This document shows positions 34,158 to 41,209 of a stretch of DNA of 45,110 nt, in pieces. This DNA comes from Mycolicibacterium palauense (GTDB taxonomy: Bacteria > Actinomycetota > Actinomycetes > Mycobacteriales > Mycobacteriaceae): the NCBI RefSeq assembly GCF_002592005.1, contig NZ_NVQF01000045.1:1-45110 (forward strand), in the 5' to 3' direction. The notes beneath the pieces were generated by a model. That model saw nothing but the letters and a program-made list of their open reading frames with translations, searched no databases and had not been told where the DNA came from. The translations under genes and the position numbers were made by a program. How positions within the stretch are numbered: position 1 is the stretch's first letter; every line of letters starts with the position of its first letter.

Positions 34158-35428
34158 AGACCCAGAGACTTCGCGATTCGCGGCTCTGCCCTGCGTAGCT
34201 CCGCGACAATCTTCTTGAACGCACTGACTTGGCCCGCATCCAGGGCCGCTCCTTTCAACGCGAGTCCGACGTCCAGCCCCACCGCGACATTGTCGCTGGG
34301 CGGCCGGTCTCGTTCACCTCTGGGCTTCGATGACTTGCGGTAGAGGTCGTCTGCAAGACTGCAGACTTCGTTGATTGGACGTTCGATCATGTGCCTCAGC
34401 TGACTTGGCACGGCTACCCGCATCTTCGCTACGTTGATGTTGAAGGCGTCATCTAGATCCGTATCGAATTCCAGGCTGGCACGCGCGAGTTTCGTATGTT
34501 CGTCGATGCTCCGGACGCCTGCCCAGCCGCCCCACTGGACCAGCCTGCCGGCGCGATATGTGTAGAGACCCTGCTGCCGGTTCCACTTGAGGGGTCCAGA
34601 CATCCGCTCGAATTCTGCCGCCGAACTGAATTGATCGCGTCCGGGAAGCACAAATCTTCGTAGTGTTACCTGCCCCGCGGCATCGCCGTGCTCAATCTCG
34701 AATACCTGCTGAACAAGCTCCTGGGTGCCGAGCTCAGAACGCGCAAAAGGGTCCCACGGAAGGAGCTTCTGCCCATTCACAGTAATTACCAGACGTTCCT
34801 TGCCCACTTCGCCACCGAGAAACTTGTGAAAGACCATGGCTAGGTGATCGGCCGTCTTCTGTTGGAGCGTTTCGAAACGCCTCCTCGCCCAACCACCAGA
34901 GGCATTTTTCGATGGCACTACTCGATCAAGTTTCTCCCAGAGAACAACGGTGCCGGGAACATCCTCGAGTAGATTCCTGGCTCTATCAATAGCCGAAGTG
35001 CGGTATGGATCGATGATCAGCCAATCGTCATACTCGGCTATCAAGTCCAAATCGAGCTGCCTTGTCTGAATCAGCCGCCGACCTGACGACGACCGCGTAA
35101 CGACGGTCAGGCACCGTCCCTGGGACAGCGAGGCTGTTTTCAACCCCAGACCGTATCGGCCGAGGTCACCCGTACCATATTCGCGGCGACTGCCGAACCG
35201 CATCGCTTCGGTAAGCCCGTTGATGGTCATGCCACGCCCGTTGTCGGATATGAACACCCGCGAAGCTTCACCATCGAACTCGATGAGAACGTTGACCTGC
35301 GTCGCATCGGCGGTGATGCTGTTGTCGACGAGGTCAGCCACAGCCGAACTGAAGTCGTAACCGATGTCTCGCAGCGAATCCGTCAGGCGCGCAGCCGACG
35401 GGGTTACGCTCGCCATACGTTTGCTCAA
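34154..35428 (-). CDS. MORC/MutL-like GHKL ATPase
   Basis: 424 residues. GHKL Bergerat fold is clear: N-box DFSSAVADLVDNSITA with Asn36, ISDNGRGMT (DxGxG), and GTGDLGRYGLGLKTASLS (lid and G2 box). The second part (TVNGQKLLPWDPFA, LYTYRAGRLVQWGGW) matches the S5-like transducer segment of prokaryotic MORC proteins. Such ATPases close around DNA on ATP binding and occur beside cytosine methyltransferases and helicases in restriction loci. The start is set at TTG 35428 because GAAAGGG lies seven bases before it; an ATG at 35416 is too far from it. It lies 190 bases after Vsr with an inverted repeat in between, so it may have its own promoter. Confidence 0.88.
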   Translation of the reverse strand: MSKRMASVTPSAARLTDSLRDIGYDFSSAVADLVDNSITADATQVNVLIEFDGEASRVFISDNGRGMTINGLTEAMRFGSRREYGTGDLGRYGLGLKTASLSQGRCLTVVTRSSSGRRLIQTRQLDLDLIAEYDDWLIIDPYRTSAIDRARNLLEDVPGTVVLWEKLDRVVPSKNASGGWARRRFETLQQKTADHLAMVFHKFLGGEVGKERLVITVNGQKLLPWDPFARSELGTQELVQQVFEIEHGDAAGQVTLRRFVLPGRDQFSSAAEFERMSGPLKWNRQQGLYTYRAGRLVQWGGWAGVRSIDEHTKLARASLEFDTDLDDAFNINVAKMRVAVPSQLRHMIERPINEVCSLADDLYRKSSKPRGERDRPPSDNVAVGLDVGLALKGAALDAGQVSAFKKIVAELRRAEPRIAKSLGL

Positions 35429-35476
35429 TGCCGCACCCTTTCGTTAAGACCAGGATCTCATGTGCCGAGGTTCTCT

Positions 35477-35507
35477 ACTGATTTGACCCGCCGAGCCGCA
35501 AATCAGT
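35477..35507. repeat. 9-bp inverted repeat between vsr and the MORC-like gene
   Basis: ACTGATTTG (35477-35485) and CAAATCAGT (35499-35507) are exact inverse copies with a 13-base loop. Being A/T rich within the only long gap of the restriction operon, 49 bases upstream of the MORC-like start, it suits an operator better than a stable terminator. No controller (C) protein gene was recognised. Confidence 0.45.
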
Positions 35508-35618
35508 TCCGGAGAAGAAGTGAGAGATGCGGCCCTAACCGTCGCCTCCTGCGCCGCCAATCACCCCCTATCGGGCTGATGACCCAAGATCTCATGAAAG
35601 GGCGACATCTCCGGGTTG

Positions 35619-36068
35619 TCACCCACCGTGGGACAGTTGCCTGCACCACATGGCGTGTATCGCTTCGGCCGCCTCTATAGGATCCTCGTGCTCCCATACG
35701 TGGTAAGGAACCCATCCAAGCGCACGGAGTTCATCGTCCTTCCTCCTGTCCCGATCCACGTTCGCGTCTAGTTTCTGAGCCCAAAACTCACTGTTATTCT
35801 TGGGCGCGCTTCCATGGACAGGACATCGATGCCAAAAACAGCCGTCAACGAAGACAGCGATGCGCGCACGTGTGAAGGCGATGTCAGGCTTCCCTGGGAG
35901 CGTGCGAACTTGGACTCGATACCGCAATCCACGTCGGTGCAGCTCGCGGCGTAGCGCCATCTCTATTCTCGTCCCGTGGGTTGGCATCGCGCGCATCTGG
36001 CGACGAACAGCCTCGTTTAACGGCTGCGGTGTCGGGCGGGTGCCGCCCAACGAGGGGTCTGTGCTCAC
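35619..36068 (-). CDS. vsr: Very short patch repair endonuclease (Vsr)
   Basis: 149 residues from GTG 36068. Family signature is complete: MRAMPTHGTRIEMALRRELHRRGLRYR, PGKPDIAF with the catalytic Asp, FVDGCFWHRCPVH with zinc-binding Cys/His, and NVDRDRRKDDELRALGWVPYHVWEHE. Vsr nicks 5' of the T in T:G mismatches created when 5-methylcytosine deaminates, so its presence with a C5 methyltransferase is functionally coherent. In some restriction systems Vsr-fold proteins instead serve as the cutting enzyme. The 25-residue N-terminal extension before MRAMP is unusual; ATG 35996 is an alternative start. It lies 62 bases after the DUF6339-like gene, on the same strand. Confidence 0.92.
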   Translation of the reverse strand: MSTDPSLGGTRPTPQPLNEAVRRQMRAMPTHGTRIEMALRRELHRRGLRYRVQVRTLPGKPDIAFTRARIAVFVDGCFWHRCPVHGSAPKNNSEFWAQKLDANVDRDRRKDDELRALGWVPYHVWEHEDPIEAAEAIHAMWCRQLSHGG

Positions 36069-36130
36069 AGGTGACCGCCTGCACGCGCCCCCGTGGAACC
36101 AGCAACTGCCACCGACCGAGCCACTGCGCT

Positions 36131-37333
36131 TCAGCTTCCCCTGCGTAGTAGCCTGCGCAGCGCAGCATCAGACGAAGTTGGACCTTCATTCGGAACACGG
36201 CACGGCGGGGATGAAGGCGGCGACGAAGCATCTAACGCTTCCGTGGATTCCGACAAGATGTAGTAGGTGCCGCGACGTACGCCGCGTCGCGCCAGCAGCC
36301 CCTTGGCCACTAGGCTCTGAAGCACATCGCGGGCCTCGCCTGACGTGATGGGAACGATCTCACGAAGATTTCCATTCGTAACTCGTCCCAAGCGTCGGGC
36401 GACTCCAAGGGCTGTCTGCGCGACGTCCTCAAAGTCCGAAGTAAAGGAACGGCTTTGAATTGAAGCCGCTGGACGAACCCCCTCAGCGGACATTGTCATC
36501 CGATCGATCGAAACCACGCCGGGACTGGCGGCCCAAGGGGTGATATCAGCGGGGTTCAGTGGTGGTTCGGGCTGGGGACGATGTCGTCCGCTGATGCCAA
36601 CTGTCTCACCTGAAATCGCCGCGGCCGCCGAATTGAAGCACTGCTCCACGACCACTCGTACGTCCTCGTCATCCAAAGCTTCAAAGGCTATGAAGGGCGT
36701 CAGCCGAAGCAGCCTCTTCATGGCGTCACGCATTAGGAGCATGCGCGATTCAGCTTCGCCTCGGTCAACACGAGCGATGAAGTCCAGCGCTACAGTGCGA
36801 GCAAGACGCCGATCACTCGCTATCGTGGGTCGCTCCGTGATGTTGACGAGTTCGTCTTCACCGTAGAGTGCGAGATCAACCTCAGGACCTAGAATCTCGG
36901 CGCGCCACCAAAGACGCCGGAAGGTATTACGGTTCACGTCTCCAACGAACCGCCGCCTATCGGCGTTGGCACTGAACCGCCAAATCGCAATGTCCAGTAG
37001 CCAGCAACAAGTTAGGAAGCTCCACACTTCCTCATGAGAGGCTTCGCTGGGCGACATGGGCAGCCTTTCTCGCAGCATGCGCGCTAGACGCCCCTCAAAC
37101 AACTGTAGTTCGACAGGGCGGCCAGGCATCCCGTGCTCACCCGCTAGCCCCAAAACTTCCGTCCGCAGACTTGCGAGCTGCTCTTCTGCAATGCGCACAC
37201 CGCCAACTGGCGTGTAAGTCACAACAGGACTGAGGTCTGGCATCCCCGCCGAAACCTCCTCCAATCCATAACCGGAGTACTTGTTGACAACTTCGATCGC
37301 AGCATGTTTCGCAATGCGTGGTAGGACAATCAT
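36131..37333 (-). CDS. DUF6339-like protein
   Basis: 400 residues. The middle contains EVWSFLTCCWLLDIAIWRF then RRFVGDVNRNTFRRLWWRAEILG, the tryptophan-rich RFxGxxxRNTFxRLWWRA signature I associate with DUF6339 proteins found in restriction loci. A second recognisable stretch near the end (RRLGRVTNGNLREIVPITSGEARDVLQSLVAKGLLARRGVRRGTYYIL) looks like a winged-helix DNA-binding domain. The start at 37333 overlaps the upstream gene by ATGA. It has no visible nuclease or helicase motif; a structural or DNA-binding subunit is likely. A low-complexity Ser/Pro tail follows residue 370. Confidence 0.6.
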   Translation of the reverse strand: MIVLPRIAKHAAIEVVNKYSGYGLEEVSAGMPDLSPVVTYTPVGGVRIAEEQLASLRTEVLGLAGEHGMPGRPVELQLFEGRLARMLRERLPMSPSEASHEEVWSFLTCCWLLDIAIWRFSANADRRRFVGDVNRNTFRRLWWRAEILGPEVDLALYGEDELVNITERPTIASDRRLARTVALDFIARVDRGEAESRMLLMRDAMKRLLRLTPFIAFEALDDEDVRVVVEQCFNSAAAAISGETVGISGRHRPQPEPPLNPADITPWAASPGVVSIDRMTMSAEGVRPAASIQSRSFTSDFEDVAQTALGVARRLGRVTNGNLREIVPITSGEARDVLQSLVAKGLLARRGVRRGTYYILSESTEALDASSPPSSPPCRVPNEGPTSSDAALRRLLRRGS

Positions 37334-38223
37334 CCGATCACCCCAAATCGCGCCTGCAGCTCGGCTTCAAAACGCGCTGCATCGTCGATGCTCCGAGCTT
37401 GGAGCGCTGAGAGCTGTGCGCCCGGCCAACACGTCGAAATGAGTTCAAAGAGCATGCGGCCAATCGTGCCGCTCTCGAAGGATTCCGGATCCTCCACAAA
37501 GTGCTCGCTGGCCAAGGCCCCGACCACCAGCGATCTGGCCACATCGAACGTTACAAATGCACGCAGTAACCCAGACCTCGCGTCCGAGCTCCCTGAGCGC
37601 AGCATCTCTGGGAGTGTCTCGTGGCTGGAATTTACCAGGAGTCGCATTCCCCCCAAAACGGGTGCCTCCAACTCATCGGACTCCCACTCCAGCAGCCACG
37701 CCGCGTCGTCCGGGTAGTTGGGAATCTCCCTGAAGTCCACAGCAGTGATCGGAAAGCGGGCTGCGCCGCCTTCAAGGGCAATCTGCGCTTCCTCCGACCA
37801 AAGGATCGCGCCAACACGTCTCGGAGCTATTCGCGACGGCGAACTTCCCGAACGCCTGAGCACCAACCGCGTGTGGACAGATAGGCGCCCACCTGACAAT
37901 GAGCCTGGGACATCCAGAGTCAGGCCCGTGCGCACCAACCCGCTCAGCTCACCGAACTCCACCACAGCCCCAGCGCCGGAGGCACGTGTCCGACTTGAGT
38001 ACCAAGTTGCTGCAAGCGCGAACGCTGAATCTGCCGGCAGTGCACACGCTTCGCGGACCCCATCGAGGTCCACCTCGACAACACGAGTCAGCTCCAAGTC
38101 AGTGAAGGGGTCCCAATGATCGATGCGGTCACCAACTTCGACCCCGTCAGCTGAACACCAATTTTGAACTGCAACAACCGAATCAGGCGGCAGTAGATAC
38201 GGAATCGCCCTTGCCGTCTTCAT
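37330..38223 (-). CDS. Unknown protein of the restriction operon
   Basis: 297 residues, not recognised. Composition is mixed alpha/beta: many beta-like stretches in the first half (SVVAVQNWCSADGVEVGD, RLSVHTRLVLRRSGS) and a helical C-terminus (ARFEAELQARFGVIG). No cysteine cluster, Walker motif, signal peptide or membrane segment was seen. It overlaps both neighbours by ATGA (38220-38223 and 37330-37333), so it is made in step with the second GHKL ATPase and the DUF6339-like protein, and is probably a subunit of the same complex. Confidence 0.85.
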   Translation of the reverse strand: MKTARAIPYLLPPDSVVAVQNWCSADGVEVGDRIDHWDPFTDLELTRVVEVDLDGVREACALPADSAFALAATWYSSRTRASGAGAVVEFGELSGLVRTGLTLDVPGSLSGGRLSVHTRLVLRRSGSSPSRIAPRRVGAILWSEEAQIALEGGAARFPITAVDFREIPNYPDDAAWLLEWESDELEAPVLGGMRLLVNSSHETLPEMLRSGSSDARSGLLRAFVTFDVARSLVVGALASEHFVEDPESFESGTIGRMLFELISTCWPGAQLSALQARSIDDAARFEAELQARFGVIG

Positions 38224-40217
38224 GCCCTGTCGACCGCCAAGTCGACCCGCATCATCTCGTCCCTCAGCTCGACCTCAACCATCCAGCGGCCGTCGACATC
38301 CTCCGGCCCCACAGTTATCGCCTCGGCTGTATACCTCAAGCCCGACGGGCCTATCCATCCGACGACCCGTGGTGGTATGTATCCAACGGGCGGATCCGAC
38401 TCCACGAGCCCGCCATCGTTGGTCATGACCTCAACGGTCGCACCCAAATGAATACGATTCCCCCGAGCACGCAATTCGAAAGGATACGCAATAACCGGAG
38501 TACCGTCGTGCGAAAGCACAGGCGCTGGGTCACCACTCACACGTGTCTGTGGCGCTGGCAGCTGACGCTGGCGTGGCTGTATCTCACCTACCTGAGAGCC
38601 GTCCTGCGGGCGACGGTCCGCTGTCGCCCTCTCTGTTGGTGCGTCCACCCAAGTGCCCTCAACAATCGTGTCGAGCTCCTTGCGCCCTGGGGCCCTACGA
38701 CGCCGGCTCGCTAACCGCCGCCCCGATGACGACCTCTGCGTGGCGGGCCGTCTCGCCCCCGGACCTTCCTGGCCCGGCATCAAGGCTGCTAGTGCGTCAG
38801 CGAATTCCCCCAACGGAATCGAGTCCGAATCACTCGGCTGACGTATAGAGGTGTCATACCCGGCCGCCAGTCTGCAGTGTTTCTGAACCCGCTCCAATGC
38901 AATCTTGACGAAAGATCGCCACTGCTTGTCGTGAATCGCGCGGTAGATCCATTCATCGTGAGTTGGCGGCTCGGCAGCCTTGAACATCTCGTCAACGTCC
39001 AACGCGCACTTGAAGACACCGGAATATCCAAGCCTCCCCGTAACCATGGGGGCACCCTCCATGTATGTGACGACCTGTTCCGGCGTCCGCATTAGAGCCA
39101 CATGATGCAGACCGGCTGCGGTGATTCGAGCGCCACGTGGCACTGGCCGATCAGGTAGGTCTACGGGTGCGGCTGGGCCCTTCTGAACGACCAGCCGGCC
39201 CAGCCTGCGGACCGGTCGCAGGCTTCGTATCTCCGTGTCAAGCACGAATTCGTCAGGCTCTCCCCCAGGGTCCTGCCTGATGCGATCCATGGCTTCGACA
39301 AAACCGCGTAGCCTCGGATGAGTGCGCGGTGACGGAATGCGGACACTTGTACCATTGTCAAGCACCGAGAACTGGAGTGTTCGTCGAAAACCGCCAGGCG
39401 TGTCGATCATCCGTGGCCAGAAATTCCAGGCGATTGCCTCAGCTACAAAATCCATAGTCGAGTCGGTTCCATCGCCACTCTCAATGGTCACAGACGGTGC
39501 CACTATAAGGACAGTGGTCCCAGTGCCTTCGCGACCCTCCCTGCCCGGCAGCCCAAGGACACCCGCCATTTCGGCTGCTTCGGGTCCGGTCAAGGGCTCC
39601 GGGGTGCCATCAACAAGGTCCCCCCACCAGTGCCTTCCGGTGTATGGAACGCCGCCTGCCTCGAACGTGTCGCCGAGAGCGCACCCGAGCACCCTCCGCT
39701 CATACTTCCCGGGCCCAACTTCGCACAAGGTGTCGACAACGACGGTGCGCGCCGCGCTCGCCAGATAGAACGCCGCTTTGCCGTACCCAAATGAACCGCC
39801 CCCAAAGTCTTTGTCCGGTGGCTGCCCAATATTGCGGACAAAGTCGACAAAGTCTCGGGGCTCCCCTGGGCGGTCCGCCCTAGTTGGCCCCCCAAGGCCC
39901 TGCGTTCCGAAGTCGGCCACATAGAGTGTATGCATCCCTCCACGAAGCTCTTCCGCGAGGTGGAGTCCAGGCGGAGGGTCCACAAGAACCTTATCCCTGA
40001 GGTACTCGAGCTTCGCATCGTCGAGAACGGAACGGCCGAACTCGACCTTTATTCCGCTCGAATCAGGCCGTTTCGCATCCCAGCAGTTCTGAACAGCTTC
40101 GCGTACTAGCACCTCAACCGGCTCGGTATCGGGGCGCCCAAGTTGGTTTAACACACCGACAGCAGCGAGCCCGCCTGTTGCGCTATAAGGCTCAGAAAAG
40201 CGCTGCATTTCGCTCAT
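38220..40217 (-). CDS. Second GHKL-type ATPase, large
   Basis: 665 residues. A distinct Bergerat fold occupies the first 160 residues: LVREAVQNCWDAKRPD with Asn44 and Asp47 (N-box), LYVADFGTQGLGG (DxGTxGL, Asp102) and FGGGSFGYGKAAFYLAS (GGSFGxGK). A long middle region has EAIAWNFWPRMID, and the 470-560 stretch is a basic, low-complexity linker (TQRSSSGRRLASRRRRAPGR). The C-terminal 100 residues are beta-rich (PFELRARGNRIHLGATVEVM). The protein differs from the MORC-like ATPase at 34154-35428, so the locus has two GHKL ATPases. It overlaps the PD-(D/E)XK gene by ATGA. ATP-gated DNA clamping or conformational control of the nuclease is inferred. Confidence 0.82.
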   Translation of the reverse strand: MSEMQRFSEPYSATGGLAAVGVLNQLGRPDTEPVEVLVREAVQNCWDAKRPDSSGIKVEFGRSVLDDAKLEYLRDKVLVDPPPGLHLAEELRGGMHTLYVADFGTQGLGGPTRADRPGEPRDFVDFVRNIGQPPDKDFGGGSFGYGKAAFYLASAARTVVVDTLCEVGPGKYERRVLGCALGDTFEAGGVPYTGRHWWGDLVDGTPEPLTGPEAAEMAGVLGLPGREGREGTGTTVLIVAPSVTIESGDGTDSTMDFVAEAIAWNFWPRMIDTPGGFRRTLQFSVLDNGTSVRIPSPRTHPRLRGFVEAMDRIRQDPGGEPDEFVLDTEIRSLRPVRRLGRLVVQKGPAAPVDLPDRPVPRGARITAAGLHHVALMRTPEQVVTYMEGAPMVTGRLGYSGVFKCALDVDEMFKAAEPPTHDEWIYRAIHDKQWRSFVKIALERVQKHCRLAAGYDTSIRQPSDSDSIPLGEFADALAALMPGQEGPGARRPATQRSSSGRRLASRRRRAPGRKELDTIVEGTWVDAPTERATADRRPQDGSQVGEIQPRQRQLPAPQTRVSGDPAPVLSHDGTPVIAYPFELRARGNRIHLGATVEVMTNDGGLVESDPPVGYIPPRVVGWIGPSGLRYTAEAITVGPEDVDGRWMVEVELRDEMMRVDLAVDRA

Positions 40218-41209
40218 GATCCCTCCCCAACGGCAAGCGATTGAAGCAGGCCTTCATACTCGTTGGCTTCTATCGCGAATCGAACGGCGTCCGAAAGATC
40301 AACGACGTAGGCGATATCCACGACACCCCTTGGTCGCCTCCCATCGACGAATGACTGTGGCACAATCCTCGGTATTCGCTCGTCCACTCGGAGCGTGATC
40401 CGCTCCCTAATCTCAAAGGCAGCGCCAGCGAGGGCAGCCAGATCCACTGCGCTGATACCGCTAGCCGTCAACGCAGAGTACAGTTTGTGAGCCGAGACGC
40501 CGGCGGCGAGAAGATCGTCGACCACCAGCGGCAACGTCACGCTGCCACCCGGCACCTCCTCAAGGCGCACGAAGTGTAGATACAGCGCACCGGAATCAGG
40601 CGGCACGAGTTGATCATCCCCATGAACAGACACCTGGTAGCCGGTGTGCGACCGAGTCGTCTTGACCTCGACGGCAACGCGGCCCCTTCTCAGATCATGT
40701 CGTTGTCCGAACGGACCTAACCAGAACTCTAGGTTGGCGCTCCGCTCTTTCTCCACGACATCGCGCACAACCAGTAGTTCGCCCACAGTCGCGGCGACCT
40801 TGTTCGGGCCAGGCAGCCTCGTGGGCGGGACAAGGAATTCCTTCCAGGCTTCCAAGACCGCCGAGACTGCCCTTTCCGCCGGTTCGCCCGCTTTGGACCA
40901 CCTCTCGAGAACCGCCGCCGCGAAGTGATCGAAGACGTCGGAGAGAGCAGCGAGTAGACACGTGACGTCCAAAAGGCGCACGCGGCGCCCTTCAACAACG
41001 AGTTCCCGTGTATCCAAGGCCAGAGTCGTCACATCAGCCGAAGTGGGTGCAACCCCTCCCGTTGCGAGAAGTAGGTGCTGACGACTCTCATCGTCAACAG
41101 CGACGTAAGCCCCATCGATCGCTGGAATAGGCAGGACGGTTAGCCCCTCGTGCGGGCTGACGCCATGGGCCGCCAGTGCAGCATAAGCAAGTCTGACGTC
41201 GTCAATCAC
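40214..41209 (-). CDS. PD-(D/E)XK nuclease-fold protein (DUF4420-like)
   Basis: 331 residues. The nuclease core is visible at about 140-190: Glu144 (TVGELLVVRDVV), Asp172 in FGQRHDLRRGRVAV, then Glu181-x-Lys183 in VEVKTTRSHTGYQVSVHGDDQL. This E...D...ExK arrangement with RHDL and VEVKTT is the hallmark of the DUF4420 'PD-(D/E)XK motif protein' family, which travels with Z1-domain helicases. It is the best candidate for the DNA-cutting subunit. The start overlaps the Z1 gene stop (ATGA, 41206-41209), and the stop overlaps the second GHKL ATPase. The C-terminal half is of unknown function. Confidence 0.88.
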   Translation of the reverse strand: MIDDVRLAYAALAAHGVSPHEGLTVLPIPAIDGAYVAVDDESRQHLLLATGGVAPTSADVTTLALDTRELVVEGRRVRLLDVTCLLAALSDVFDHFAAAVLERWSKAGEPAERAVSAVLEAWKEFLVPPTRLPGPNKVAATVGELLVVRDVVEKERSANLEFWLGPFGQRHDLRRGRVAVEVKTTRSHTGYQVSVHGDDQLVPPDSGALYLHFVRLEEVPGGSVTLPLVVDDLLAAGVSAHKLYSALTASGISAVDLAALAGAAFEIRERITLRVDERIPRIVPQSFVDGRRPRGVVDIAYVVDLSDAVRFAIEANEYEGLLQSLAVGEGS

